A stretch of 64,000 nucleotides of DNA, from assembly GCA_033439255.1 (NCBI GenBank), contig CM065883.1, forward strand, positions 2,418,001 through 2,482,000, read 5' to 3'. Shown here one piece after another: positions 1 to 12,048 of this stretch. Numbering within the stretch: position 1 is the first letter of the stretch; each line of letters starts with the position of its first letter. This stretch comes from Hericium rajendrae. Lineage: Eukaryota > Basidiomycota > Agaricomycetes > Russulales > Hericiaceae. The position numbers and the translations under genes were made by a program. Under the pieces are notes generated by a model, which was not told where the DNA came from, made no database searches, and saw only the letters and a list, made by a program, of their open reading frames with translations.

Positions 1-363
1 CTTAATCGTTATGTGATTCATGCGACTTGTGAGTGGTCTTTGGCTCAATGATCTTTCAGTACCACAACATGATACCTGGTGTTTCCTAGGCTGACTTTGG
101 ATGACTGAGACTTCGCAGGCGCTCTTCTATTCTTGTCGTCAAACAGCATCTTCTGTACTCTCAATCTAGCGGCACTCATGTGGATTGTCCGACAACATAG
201 CGTCAGTGCTGATGTCATTGCTGGCTGTGGATTGAACAGATCCAGCTTGTTTCCTTCCACCTCTATGGATCCACACTTACAACCCTCCACCCTATACCCT
301 TGACTAATGCATTCTGGAGCAAGTCTGGATCGCTTGTCTCCGTCATGATGGTAAGGTTTCTAG
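1..363. other. Upstream region of first SDR gene
   Basis: No gene is supported here. The stretch from about 160 to 363 resembles the sequence upstream of the third dehydrogenase copy (about 5560-5766): both carry 'CTCATGTGGATTGT', then 'TGACTAATGCATTC', then a TATA box. It therefore looks like a duplicated promoter region rather than coding DNA. Confidence 0.6.
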
Positions 364-370
364 TATAAAA
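364..370 (+). promoter_or_regulatory. TATA box of first SDR gene
   Basis: TATAAAA lies 80 bases before the start codon at 444. The surrounding sequence matches that around the TATA box of the third copy at 5767. Confidence 0.7.
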
Positions 371-443
371 GGGCTACGATGGACTGCAGTCGACCTAAGT
401 CATACACACTCACACAATTCACTCCTACTTTCACAGTTTAACC

Positions 444-1818
444 ATGTCGATTCTCGTGAGTGCCCTATACAAATCATTCCCCATTGAATATGTCTCTAAA
501 TATGTCTCTTTCTAGGTTACTGGCGCGAACGGATTTCTCGCATCTCACATAGTCGATCAGCTACTTGACGCAGGTCATCGCGTTCGTGGGTGAGCATAGA
601 CGATATCACAATCCATCACATTCTCACCGATGACATTGATTCAGGTCCGTGCGATCCGGAAAGGAGGACGGCCTTCGATCCGCTTATGCGTCATACGGAG
701 AGAGATTTGAAGTTGTGGTCATTGACGACATCGCCACGTCTGATCTAGAGCCTGCGTTCCAAGGTATGGGTGTATATCTTCCATGCTCGCAACTCTAGTA
801 TTCCTTACATTGTAACTTCAGGCGTACGAGCCGTCATACATTCAGCAACAGCAATTCCTCAGAGCGCAAATGCAGAACATACACTGGAGGTCGGTGTATA
901 TCATTACATTCTTATGGAAGCCTTCCACTCACTTAAGCGACAACTGAACCAGACTGCGATAGACGGCACTCGCCATATACTTCGGGCCGCTCGAGCTGCC
1001 AATGTGAGGAACGTCGTTGTGACGAGTAGTCTTGCCGCTCTCTTTGTGAACAACATGGAGGACGGTCAAAAGGATGCTACAGTGGACGAGAATTGTGAAT
1101 ATTCAGCCATTTTCTGGGACTCACTGGACACACTACTAATGACGCCTACGTTAGCGTGGAATCCACTCACCATGGAAGATGCTCTTCAGCCGGGAGTTGA
1201 CCCTGTAGTGGCGTACGGGGTCTCAAAAAAGCTTTCCGAACAGGCGGTCTGGCAATTCGCAAACGACAACCCAGATATCGACGTGGTCACTGGTGCGTCT
1301 AGACAAGTCATTCTGCCCGGCCATAAACTAACAATTGTGCAGTTATACCCCCATGGTGCATTGGACCCATCAGCCCCCACTCCTTGAACCCTGCAGAAGC
1401 CGTGAAGACCTACTCGAACCGAGTCATCTACAACATGATAAATGGATTCGAAGGCCGCCCATTCCGGGAATTTGCCGAGCATCATAAGGACTACATCCCT
1501 GTCTTCGTCCACATATCGGACATCGCTCGGGCCCACGTTCTGGCACTTGAGTCGGCTCCATCGTCTACGCCGAAGCGGGTCGTTGTCAGCGGCGGCTATC
1601 TCTACTTGAGCGATGCCGTCCGGCATATCGCAATTGTCAGGCCTCAGCTCAGGCACCGCTTGCCGGTGACAGACGAGGCCTTCCAGGAGGATCGCGATCA
1701 CATCAAAGTCGATGCGAGCAGCGCAAGCAAGATCTTGGGGATGAGGACGTACAAGAGTTGGCAAGAAACAGTAGAAGAGACAGTGGATGATATTCTCCGT
1801 GTACAAGGGCGGAACTGA
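444..1818 (+). CDS. Extended SDR (NAD(P)-dependent epimerase/dehydratase-like reductase), copy 1
   Basis: Seven exons can be placed at about 444-455, 516-589, 645-763, 822-889, 953-1094, 1155-1292 and 1343-1818. They join in frame to 342 residues, the usual length for extended SDRs. The N-terminus after the first intron reads VTGANGFLASHIVDQLL, the Rossmann TGxxGF nucleotide-binding turn. The catalytic YxxxK is in AYGVSKKLSEQ and the upstream Ser is in VVVTSSLAALF. Family knowledge: such proteins (dihydroflavonol reductase/Gre2-like) reduce carbonyl substrates with NAD(P)H in the cytosol; the substrate cannot be read from sequence. It is the first of a tandem array on one strand, all with their own TATA box. 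No defect is seen. Confidence 0.9.
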
Positions 1819-2731
1819 GCACATGATACTTAGACGGCTTCGTCGGAGAGGATGCAATATCTCAGGGTCGCGCTGTATCTTCCAGACGAAGTTTTGGCTT
1901 TTGGTCGCATGATGTCAACACTTCTGCGAATACAGTATACATAAGTCACACGATGTAGCCTTCCAGCGTGGTCAGTCAATGCTTCTTAACGGCATGCTCA
2001 CCTTTGTTTCTCTGCGCGTCAACAGGCTAGATAGAGCCTATCTACAGTATAGTATCTTGCAGGTCCGGCAACTTATTTGAAGTCCCAAAGATTCCAGCTC
2101 GAGGTCCCATCAGGTCGAGGCCATCGCGGAGGACCCTCTCGCAAGTTAACTGTCTTCTTCACCAGTGCTTCCGGCAAGCAGGAGCCACCCTTCATAATCC
2201 AGTTCCAAGACTGGAAAATAACCGCGCCTTTCAGATTGCTGCTTTTGCATCTGTCATGTGGACTACCATATGGCAATCACTCACCCTCGTTAACCATCGG
2301 CGTCCCTATTTACCGACATCGCTCATCATCGTTATTTCTACTTAGGTGGCATCTATTGGCGTGGTGGGTTGCTTCTCCAGCCTTCATGCCAACCAAAGTT
2401 AATTTTGCCGTATCTAGCAGTCATTTGCATGTACAAAACGCGAAGCTGAGCCGAACAAACAGACACATCCATAACAACTCAACTACAGTATCTCAGCATC
2501 TAAGCTCATTCTCACCAGTGCGCGCATTTTTCGTCGGGCTCTGTCTGCACGGACGCAATGGATTCCGTTATCTTGTTCCGAGTTATTCGCGCACTTGGAG
2601 ATCCGTTCTACGTGCGACTTCCATTAAACGCACAGACGCCTTCCTTGGCCACCCGACTATCAATGGCTTCGCACGACCTGTTTTCAAGATCAGAGTCTCC
2701 GAATTTTACAATGTCCGCTATCAATGGAGCA
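1819..2731. other. Intergenic region between SDR copies 1 and 2
   Basis: This holds the 3' flank of copy 1 and the promoter region of copy 2. Several open frames cross it but none has splice or protein features that convince me. I see no repeat or RNA gene. Confidence 0.5.
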
Positions 2732-2738
2732 TATAAAA
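2732..2738 (+). promoter_or_regulatory. TATA box of second SDR gene
   Basis: TATAAAA lies 62 bases before the proposed start codon at 2794. Spacing is similar to, though shorter than, that of copies 1 and 3. Confidence 0.6.
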
Positions 2739-2793
2739 TGGCCAAGTCCTTCACTTTACTCATCTCGGAATTCCGCTCTCCATTCAGTACTAA

Positions 2794-4151
2794 ATGCCAT
2801 TTATCCTCGTGAGCCCCATTTCAGAGTCTCGGCACCCGCCCCGCTGATTGCTCTCGTAGGTAACTGGCGCCAACGGCTTCGTCGCCACTCATATCGTCGA
2901 TCAACTGCTTGATGCTGGCCACTATGTCCGCGGGTTCGTACCAATGACCATGCTCTATCACATGGAAAGGTGATGACACTTCGTGCAGCACTGTCCGCTC
3001 TCCGAGGCTCGAGAGCATCCGCGGTGTCTATGCATCATACGGATCTCACTTTGAAGTTGTCGCTGTGGACGATATCTCAAAGTCCGATCTGACCGAGGCT
3101 TTCAAAGGTGCGAGAATACTTTGTTCAATCTCGACATGCCGATGTATCTGACGTTGCTCGCAACAGATGTCCGCGCACTTATTCACGTCGCTACACCACT
3201 CCCCGGTACAACCTCCCCCGAAGTAACATTGAAGGTAGGACAAACATGTATTTTGTTGGATAAATTTAAACTACATCCTGTCAGATCGCTGTTGAAGGTA
3301 CCACGCGGATGCTACAAGCGGCGCATATTGCAGGCGTGAAAAAAATTGTAGTGACCGGCAGCATCATAACTCTATTTAATCCGGACGACAAGTGCACAGA
3401 CATTACGGTAGACGAAACATGTGAGTCATTGCGTTTGAATTCTGACGACTATCCAATGACAGTCTTGATGCAGCATGGTGCCCATACACTGAAGAGTATG
3501 CGCTCCAGCCCGGGACGCATTCCTTGAAAGTCTACGCCGTCTCCAAGAAACTTTCTGAGCAGGCCGTCTGGAAGTTTGCTCTGGAGCATCCCGACATTGA
3601 TGTGACCACCAGTATGCCTTTCTTCCCCGACCTCCGATTACATGTATGCCGACCCTTCACATATAGTTCTACCATCATGGTGCTTCGGCCCCTTGAGCCG
3701 CCACGAACCGGATCCCATCGATGCGATCACCAACAGAGCCTATTCGAATCGCACATTCTACTACATGATCAACGGATTCGAAGGACGCCCGTTCGCCGAG
3801 TATGCGGAGGCTCTGAGCTACACTTATCCGGCATTCGTACATATCTCGGACATCGCCCGCGCGCATATCCTTGCCCTTGATGTGCCTCCATCCCCGAAAC
3901 CCAAACGCATCACCATATGCGGAGGCCACCTCGTGCTGAGCGAAGCAGTGAAGCATATTGCCAGGGTGAGGCCTCAGCTGAAAGATAGGTTGCCGGTATT
4001 AGAAGATGGGTTCACAGATGACAGGCCCTACGTCAAGTTCGATACTAGTGCAATGGAGAACATCTTGGGGATGAAGAGACTCAAGACATGGCAAGAGACT
4101 ACAGAGGACACTATAGATGCCATTGTGGCCATACAGAAGCAGGCCGTCTGA
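2794..4151 (+). CDS. Extended SDR, copy 2
   Basis: Seven exons at about 2794-2808, 2860-2933, 2989-3107, 3167-3234, 3285-3420, 3474-3611 and 3667-4151 join in frame to 344 residues. Exon lengths match copy 1 except in exons 1, 5 and 7. The Rossmann motif is VTGANGFVATHIVDQLL and the catalytic motif VYAVSKKLSEQ. The residue at the catalytic Ser region reads VVVTGSIITLF, so the Ser is one place from where copies 1 and 3 have paired Ser. It is the most divergent of the three and may differ in substrate. The acceptor of exon 3 was chosen at 2988 because the earlier one would put stops in frame. It appears intact. Confidence 0.85.
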
Positions 4152-4596
4152 GACAATGGTTTGTCGGGTCTAGCCTGGTCTAGCACCCATAGAGTGTTGT
4201 TTAGAAGTGCCAGTGGATGCGAAAGATGGCCCCGATCGCGTTGCTCGTACCATTGAATGAATTGCAAATGGAACTTCCTTGGTTATCAATATGTCAAGTT
4301 CATTCATTGAACTCACCTCGGTCCGAACATTGAACTTTTATCTTCATAGGTAAAGCGGGGTGTCATGAGGGAAACATTGTAAGTACTTACCTGAAGGTTC
4401 TGAGATTAATTATACGGCAGGCAATAGATCTCGGGAATCACGCAGACTCTTCGATTATCTTCTTGTAAAAGATGGTCAGCGACGAGTCGTATAGACAGAA
4501 ATTATTGAGTGCCGTGACGACCAGGTTCCTAGTAGAGAGATGTGAGGCGGCTTGGAGGATTTTTTTTGCGTTCAAGTTGAACCAACTACTCCCGGA
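4152..4596. other. Intergenic, 3' flank of SDR copy 2
   Basis: No gene seen. The stretch near 4380-4455 resembles 5020-5085 (shared 'GTACTTACCTGA', 'AGATCTC.GGAAT', 'CGCAG.CTCTT'), so the 3' flank was duplicated along with the coding fragment that follows. Confidence 0.5.
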
Positions 4597-4897
4597 CGCC
4601 GCTCGTCCCCACGTCCTCGCCCTCGATGTGCCTCCGTCCCCAAAAGCCAAGCGCTTCAATGTGATCGAAGGCTACCTTATATTGAGCGAGGCCGTGAAGC
4701 ATATTGCGAAGGCAAGGCCCGAGTTGAACGACCGATTACCGATATAGAGGAGTGGTGTAACGATGAATAACCCTACATCAAGTTCAATACTGGTGCTACA
4801 GAGAATGTTCTGGGAATGAAGGCACTCAAGACAGGGCAAGAAGCTGCGGAGGACATTATAGATGCCATTGTAGCCATTGATACACAATCGATTTGAC
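4597..4897 (+). pseudogene. Decayed 3' fragment of an SDR gene
   Basis: Translation gives AARPHVLALDVPPSPKAKRFNVIEG and AVKHIAKARPELNDRLPI, matching the C-terminal third of copy 2. The frame then meets a stop, and the remaining match (NTGATENVLGMKALKTGQEAAEDI) is in a shifted frame, ending with a stop at the place expected for the family. The N-terminal two thirds are missing. It is a broken tandem duplicate lying between copies 2 and 3. Confidence 0.85.
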
Positions 4898-5766
4898 TGA
4901 GACTGGTCTGTCGGACCTGGGACACGTAGGTTTTTGTGTCTGCGTGGATTCTTGGCCTCGATCTCGACACGTAAGTAGCATCATGCTGTCTCGGGTGCTG
5001 TCAACGGTGGGTCACGGAGTACTTACCTGAGATGTGTTGCACGGCAAGCAGCAGATCTCAGGAATTTCGCAGGCACTCTTGTAACTTACTATGATCGTGC
5101 GACAAATCGTCTACGATGAGATACTGATGAGATATGTGGAGATTATAGAATTCAAAGGAACTGTTGGCAGGAAGATTACCCTTTCAGGATCCAACACTTT
5201 CCTTTTGCGAACCCCAGCCGTGCGATCGCCCTGCAGATCAGTCCTCTGAGTTCGTCTTCCACCTACTCTTGAACCCACCTACCTTGGTCAGTGGAGCAGA
5301 GCTCACCAGTTATAGTGAATGTTCATCTCCGTGTGCTCCATGTTGGTACGCAGTCGTTGGTCGAGTATCTGCAATGCCGTGACTCAATCTTCCACTTTCT
5401 CGTAGCGAGATTCTAGCATCCCTTCAGCGGGCGAGAATATTTGAGATCCGTAACTTGGAAATCGGATCCTTGCCAAGCTGTGATATATTCCAGGCTCTCT
5501 TCCGTCCGCCTCTTCGAGCACCAGCCATGCAGGGCCTAGAAAGCTGAATTTGACGTGCCACGGCGCTCATGTGGATTGTACAAGAAAAACTTCAATCTAC
5601 TGAGTGCTCAGGCTGACAGGCTGATGTCATGCGCCTGTGGAGTCGACGAGCGAAGCTACGCATCTCCCTTTGTCGCTGTCCAGATTTAATCTGCAACCTG
5701 CTTGACTAATGCATTCCCGGAGCAAGCCTGGATCTCCTGCCTTCGTCATGAAGGCAAGGTTTTTCG
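4898..5766. other. Intergenic region and promoter of SDR copy 3
   Basis: Bases about 5560-5766 repeat the promoter region of copy 1 (160-363). The part before that holds the duplicated 3' flank noted at 4380. No coding feature convinces me. Confidence 0.55.
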
Positions 5767-5774
5767 TATAAAAA
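5767..5774 (+). promoter_or_regulatory. TATA box of third SDR gene
   Basis: TATAAAAA lies 60 bases before the start codon at 5827, in a block shared with the promoter of copy 1. Confidence 0.7.
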
Positions 5775-5826
5775 GGCTACCGTGGTTTCCAATTGACCAA
5801 TTCATACCCATCCACGCACTTCAACA

Positions 5827-7185
5827 ATGTCGGTTCTTGTGAGTATCTATCTTCCAGCTCACCTGCATCGATCACGTTCATCTAATGCCGTCTCTGAGTA
5901 GGTTACTGGCGCGAACGGATTTCTCGCATCTCATATCGTTGACCAACTACTCGACGCAGGCCATCGAGTTCGTGGGTAAGTGCAGGTTACCCTCAAATCC
6001 AGCACGTCCTCATCTAAGAACTGGTCCAGGTCCGTAAGATCTGGGAAAGAGGACAGTCTCCGCTCTGCCTACGCCTCGTACGGGGACAGATTTGACGCTG
6101 TGGTCATCGATGACATCGCCACGTCTGACCTAGAGCCTGCTTTCCGAGGTACGGTTGCAAGCCTTCCGTTGTTATGATTATAATATCAATGATCTTCTGC
6201 TCTTAGGCGTAAGTGCACTCGTGCATGTAGCAACAGCTATCCCCCAAAGCGCAGATGCAAAAAGTACTCTGAAGGTCTTCGTCTGTTATTCTTTCTCATG
6301 GAATATTATGCTAATCCGAACTCAACCAGACTGCAATAGACGGGACTCGCCGTATGCTTCATGCCGCACGGGCTGCCAATGTCAAGAAGGTTGTCATAAC
6401 GAGTAGCCTCGCTGCTCTCTTCGTGAATGCTGAAGAAGACAAGCAGAAGGACATCACAGTGGACGAGAACTGTGAGTACTGCGACGTTGGCTGAGATTCT
6501 TACTTACGAGATCTACTCTAGCCTGGAACCCCCTCACTATGGAAGACGTCGTTCGGCCGGGAGCGGACGCTGTGGTGGCGTACGGGGTCTCAAAGAAGCT
6601 ATCGGAGCAGCTGACTTGGCAATTCGCGAGTGAAAACCCAGATATCGACGTATCCACTGGTGCGCAATTATAATATGTGCTACATGGCTGTGACTTAACA
6701 TTCGCGCAGTCATACCTCCTTGGTGCATCGGCCCCATCAGCCCCCATTCCTATAATCCTGCCGAAGCCATAAAGACCTACTCGAACCGGGTGATATACGA
6801 CATGATCAACGGTTTCGAGGGTCGTCCATGGCAGGAATATATCGAGCGCCATAAAGACTACATCCCAATCTTCGTCCACATCTCCGACATTGCCCGAGCA
6901 CACGTTCTGGCCATCGAGTCTGCCCCGTTACCTACGGTCAAGCGCATCATCGTCAGCGGCGGACAACTGTACCTGAGCGACGCCGCCCGGCATATTGCAA
7001 AAGTCCGACCGCAGCTCAAAGATCGCTTGCCAGTGATAGGCGAGTCTTTCCAAGAGGTCCGCACCCACATCAGGGTCGACGCGAGCAGCGCTGAAGGAGT
7101 TTTGGGTATGGGGGCGTACAAGAGCTGGCAAGAGACGGTGGAAGAGACGATCGACAACATTCTCAGTGTACAAGAGCGGAAGTGA
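5827..7185 (+). CDS. Extended SDR, copy 3
   Basis: Seven exons at about 5827-5838, 5902-5975, 6030-6148, 6207-6274, 6330-6471, 6522-6659 and 6710-7185 give 342 residues. All seven exon lengths equal those of copy 1, and the promoter blocks match, so copies 1 and 3 are the closest pair. The Rossmann motif VTGANGFLASHIVDQLL and the YxxxK motif in AYGVSKKLSEQ are present. The first exon codes only four residues, as in copy 1. No defect is seen. As for copy 1, the carbonyl substrate is unknown. Confidence 0.9.
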
Positions 7186-7453
7186 GCTTAGTTAAGTTAC
7201 ACATAACATTCTGGAATTATCCGAATCAAAGTTGAGTTTCCGTGACGGTTCACTTCTACAAAGGAACTTGAGTATACAGGTTCCTGGGCAGACATTCCCC
7301 AAAAACCCTGAATCGTTCGCCACGTCATCATCTTCCATCTTGACACGGATTTGTAATTAGAATTCATAGTCATTGCGTATCATTTAGATACTCTAATCAA
7401 CAAGACAACCAAATACAAGTACAAGACAATACAGCATCAAATAACCTAATAAT

Positions 7454-8540
7454 CTAAATCCTGACAGTATCAGTGTAACCAAAGCGGCGAACATCGTCGT
7501 CGCTCATCTGGACCCACACCCACCCGCCGTCCACCTTCTGCATCGTACCAACCTTCGCCTTAGCATCAATATCCTCCAGCACATCGGCACCCAACGGGCC
7601 CAGCACATGGCCCCTGTTGATCATTTCCTGGAGCTTCCGAATCGACTGGTACAAGCGCTCCAGCTGCGCGTCTGCGTCAAGCTGCGACCGGAAGGGAAGG
7701 TTTTCCCTGGCTGGAGGCTCGAGGATAGGAATGCCGCCGATGCGTGGCGTCCTCCTGTACCAGAACAAGAACGGAACCGTTCCCAGGAAGCGGTCCCGGG
7801 CATTCCACTCTCGCTCGGCGAGCTCCGCATCCTCCTTCGCGAACACCTCGCCTTTCGCCAGCAATGACTTCTGTATCCTCGCCAACGTAGGATCCTCCTT
7901 CTCGTCCTTGTCGACGGCATCGAACATACCCTGGGACAAGCGAAGCATTGCCCCTGGATTGTCGTCTGGACAGGCCTGTGGGCGCAGTATGGCAGTGAAA
8001 GTGGCACGGTGTAAGGGGAAGCCCCGGAGCGAGGTGCCGCTCACGAGGCTGCAAGCTCGGAAGGTGTCGAAGATGATTTTGCTGATGGACATATTCTGGA
8101 CATGGAACCACAGCCTGAGGCGGTTCAGCTCTGTCTGCAGGATCTGGTCTTTGGCTATGCCGCAGTCATGACCCAGGAAGTCCCTCATCATCACACTATC
8201 TGTTTTCATCCCGATCTTGTGATTGCGGAGGGTTGAGCACGTTCTCCTGTCGAGCGCCAGGGCCCTCAAAGTCAGGCCAGCGAGAAATATATAAAATGTT
8301 ACACGTACTTGTGATGATGCCAGTTTGCCCTTTGGCATTGCTTGTCTGACGGCCACTTACTTAGACATGCACTGCTGGATCAGCTGTGGGAGACTTACCG
8401 CAGTACACGGCGACATTGCAACCTTTACATCTGTGGACCTTCCGGTCCGACACGCACACCTCCTCGCGGCAATTACTGCAAGGTGCAGTCTTCGTCGCAA
8501 CATGCGCCACTTGTTTCTCTGAAGCGTCGTTTTCTCCCAT
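7454..8540 (-). CDS. MYND-type zinc finger protein A
   Basis: Three exons at about 8399-8540, 8309-8345 and 7454-8246 give 323 residues. Exon 1 carries the first half of the MYND finger (CSNCREEVCVSDRKVHRCKG then CNVAVYC). The 37-base second exon carries the second half (QCQRANWHHHK), and exon 3 opens with the last Cys (RTC). The rest is a domain of about 250 residues shared by the whole cluster: RP..CPDDNP, DRFLGTVPF, GHVLGPL, and the C-terminal WVQMSDDDVRRFGY. MYND fingers bind two zinc ions and proline-rich partners; the function of the C-terminal domain is not known to me. This is the first of five related minus-strand genes. Start chosen as the first ATG in frame with the finger. Confidence 0.85.
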
Positions 8541-8962
8541 AGTCTGTGGTCAACAGCGGCCATGAGTTCACAGCTACGATCAAACATCATTAACTTACCT
8601 GCGGACTGTCAAATGACCTTTCTATCCACGACGATCTCTGCGTATTATGAAGTAAGGATATACGAAGAGGAGAAGGATAACGTTCAACCGACAGCAGATA
8701 AGCCGACTTAGACCAGATGTACGATGACTACGTCATGGCAAGGACATTGCTATGGATGACGTGACTGAATTCCCGCAGTCACAATGGACGGAACTAAATG
8801 TAAATTCAGATTTCGTCGTTCACACTGTCAGTACCAAGTTGAAGTCCACGAAGCGCTAGAAAAATGATAGATAGAAAAATGTCAACGACGCAATCGAGAC
8901 AGAAGGCCACACACAGAAGTACCAAGAAGTGATGCAAACGGACACTGAATTGTCAAGCAGCG
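8541..8962. other. Intergenic, promoter side of MYND gene A
   Basis: I see no gene or repeat here. Confidence 0.4.
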
Positions 8963-9990
8963 TCAAGCCTTAAGGATATCAGAATAACTAAAGCGACGTG
9001 CTTCATCATCACTCATCTGGACCCACTCCTGCTCCCCGCCCACCTTCTGCATCGTACCCGTCTTTGACATCGTTTCAATGTCCTTCATCCCTTCAAATGA
9101 CATGGGTCTGACGACATGGTCTTGCAGCGCCATAGCCCAAACGGTCGGCAACCACTTCTTCCAGCGAGTCACGTCGCCGTCTTTCTTGGGCATTGTCATT
9201 GGGCAACGACTGTGGCAGGGGGTCGAAAATAGGCACTCCGCTCTGAGTCGAGTACCTTCCGTAGACCCACTCCATTGGCAGTACTTACTCCACGATACCG
9301 GTCCGTTGCATTCCAATCGTCGCGCTCACGTAAAAAGCACGTCTCGTTCATCTCCTTTAGATACTCCGCCATGCCGTCAACGTGGAAGTATGCGACGTCT
9401 TATGCGGTAGCGACGCCGCGGATTTCGGCCCGTTGGACGAAAAAGGTCCTGCTGAGGCCTTCGCTGTCGATAAGAAGAGGGCGCAGCATGACACGGAAGA
9501 GAAAGCGGTCGAGCGCCACGCCTTTGGCTGAGGAGGGCGGCACGCAAGGCAGAGGTCGTGGCACGGAAGAGGGTGGAGGTGTGCACACGGCACCACTCCT
9601 CGAAACGCGCATGGGCGAATCTCTTCCTGGCTACCTCCGTACAGATGCCACAAATGGTCGCGAACCAGGTCTTGAGTGGCGTCCATCTCAAGCTTGCAAT
9701 TTTTGGCTGTGGAGCAAAGCGATCTGGTCATAGCGCATCAGGCAAGTTTATTGACGGGTATTCATGTTCGCATGCACACTTGTGTGCAGGTCAATCAGCT
9801 TTTTGACACTGCTGATCTACTGCTGATCTGTAGTATTGCTTAGCGTTTTGATCTGCTTGCGTAACAGATGAAGCTCACCACAGTACACAGCGTACTTGCA
9901 ACCCTTGTACTCTGGCAGAGGCAGAGTAGACAGGACAGGACTCAACATTCGTACCTCAGGATCGTCTGTCGACAACCCTTGCACCGCTGG
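8963..9990 (-). pseudogene. Decayed MYND zinc finger gene B
   Basis: All parts of the family are recognisable but not in one frame. From the 3' end: EWVQMSDDEARRFSYSDI (8963-9016), WKKWLPTVWAMALQDHV, then in another frame VYGRYSTQSGVPIFDPLP, then pieces of the middle (LWHLYGGSQEEI near 9630). The finger halves (CKGC near 9983 and YKGCKYAVYCG near 9909) are out of frame with each other. The microexon region near 9780-9815 reads QCQKAD-stop-PAHK, with the conserved Trp codon changed to a stop. Several frameshifts and one stop make this a clear pseudogene of the cluster. Confidence 0.85.
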
Positions 9991-10761
9991 ACGCTCTTGT
10001 CCTTTCAGACCTTCTTGAAACAGTGGATGAACAGTCGGTAGTGACCCAAAGACTATTGTCCATGATAATCTGCGGGCATGAAGGGGGCTGATCAGGTAAC
10101 TGGGGCGCTGATGAGTTCGCCGTGACTGACCTTGTCCGGTGCTTAGTGCGCCTCGTCCACCGACACGCTCCTCTGCCTTATATCGCATCCCTGGTGCAGC
10201 CAACCACATGTCAGAAGTACCGCAACGCAAGATAAGCATGACCTGTCGAAGTCACTTGTGCTCAAAGCAGAATCATTTGCACTCACTTGAAGGGGTACTA
10301 CTCGAAAGTGTGCTCGAACTATGTTAGCGTGGGAATCGGGCGCGAAGATTGCCATCACGCTTTCGGGGATAACTTTTATTGTCCACTGCCAGTCCAGTCT
10401 GCCTTCACGCGCTCATTCACAGCCAGGCCCAGTGATCGTTCCGGTATCGGCGTGTGATGCCCTTGCTGTGTTTTGTTTTCAGGTTGCCAAAGCAGCACCA
10501 GCGCATACGCAGCCAGAAGCGTATATGCAGCCTGGAGTGGGTGCGTCTTGTCCATCGCGGATGGTTTCGAGAACTCTTGAGTTTGCGTCAAGCGTGGTTT
10601 TGCAAGACGATGAGTCCATGGCTGTCTGTCGTAATGATCTGACCCCGAGTTGTCCACAGAACGGGTTTCAAATCAACGGCTTTGTTGCCCTTAAATAATG
10701 GCGACTGATGGAAAATATTCCCTTGGCAGGGCCGACCGGGCTATTAACCAAATCTCCAATA
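9991..10761. other. Intergenic region upstream of chitosanase
   Basis: No protein with convincing features. It lies between the start side of the decayed MYND gene and the start of the chitosanase gene, so it would hold divergent promoters. No repeat noticed. Confidence 0.4.
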
Positions 10762-10767
10762 TATAAA
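10762..10767 (+). promoter_or_regulatory. TATA box of chitosanase gene
   Basis: TATAAA lies only 22 bases before the first ATG (10784) and 55 bases before the third (10817). Transcription normally begins about 30 bases after a TATA box, so the first ATG is probably not in the mRNA. Confidence 0.6.
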
Positions 10768-10816
10768 GGACCATCCTGCTGTTATGTTCATATATGCCCT
10801 CAATTTCACGATGTTC

Positions 10817-12048
10817 ATGTCTTTCTCAAGATTCGCTGTTCTCGGCCTCTTATTCTCCGCTAGTCCTGTCGCGCTTGCGTCCGTTCATGGCAAGCGCGCA
10901 TTCGGCCTTCACTCAGCACATCGCAGACGGGCCACGGCAGACTTTGCTGCAGCGTCATCCATTGACGTGAAAGCCATCTACGATGCTGCCAAGGACACTG
11001 CAGGGAAGAATGTCCTCGCAAGCTTCCGTGCTACGACCGACAACAGCAAGACGACGACCATCAATGGCGATTGGAAAAACCTTCCCGGTGTTTCGGCATA
11101 TCACTTCATGGCAGATATGGACGTAGACTGCGATGGTGTCGACGTGAGCAGATCACCTATATATTTTGCTGTCCGGACCAGTCTTATTGACCTCATTTTT
11201 TCTTGATAGTTTCAATGCTCTGTACGTCATTCCGCGGGACTTCGTGCATGTCCAACATGTCACTAAGTCGCCTTCCAGGGAAATCCGGACGGACAGTCGG
11301 AAACTTCGTTCGGAAGACTCGATGCTGGAGAAGTCCCATTCTATGTCCTCCCGGAGCAATTCACGAACAAACACAAAGACATCAAGCCTAACGCGCTCGG
11401 TGCCATCATCTGTGACAACAAGATGTTCTACGGCATTTTCGGAGACGAGAAGTTAGTCCGTTCAGATGTTTATCATCGTGGCTGCAGCGCTTACAATGAA
11501 CTCTTACTTATTTTTCATCTTTAGCGGTGACGATCCTCAGCTCATCGGCGAAGCATCCATCCTTCTAGCTAAGACTTGTTTCCCGAATGATCATCTGAGC
11601 GGCGATAATGGTCAGCGACTGCCATCATGTCGTGGTTGACAGTTGAACTAATCTCTGTTGTCATTAGGCCACACTCCCTTGGACGTTCTTTGTGCGTGTC
11701 CATCCTTTCCTCTCTTGCAGTGATTGTCCTCAACCCTGCCTGATAGACATTGTGTTCCCCGACCAAGTACCCTCCGGCGTAGGGGAAAAGACTATCGACA
11801 TCGGTGCTCTCAAGAAGCTCGGAGATAAGCAGGCTAGTCTGCTAGCCGGCGCCCTTGGCGGCAAGGACAAGCCTGCTCCGAGCCCATCGACGACTGACAA
11901 TGCTCCATCCAGCACCCATAAGCCCAACAAATTTAATGAGCAACCTACGACGCCCGACGACTCGAAGCAGACGACCAATTCTACTGGCAAGCAGGACGAT
12001 GCTCCGAAATGCAAGTCTCGGTCACGCCGTCGACGAAGCCTCGCCTGA
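10817..12048 (+). CDS. Secreted GH75 fungal chitosanase
   Basis: Six exons at about 10817-11143, 11210-11221, 11279-11451, 11525-11610, 11668-11691 and 11747-12048 join in frame. The product begins with a signal peptide (MSFSRFAVLGLLFSASPVALA). The catalytic region has DMDVDCDGVD, then GAIICDNKMFYGIFGD and GEASILLAKTCFP, the hallmarks of glycoside hydrolase family 75, which cleaves chitosan; the Asp in the DVDCDG segment and the following Glu are the expected acids. The second exon is only 12 bases (FQCS). The tail after the hydrolase domain is rich in Ser, Thr, Pro and Lys and ends in a basic run, RSRRRRSLA, and could be a linker or wall anchor. The start at 10817 is preferred over 10784 because of the TATA box position. 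Likely role: chitosan breakdown in its own or another fungus's wall. Confidence 0.88.
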
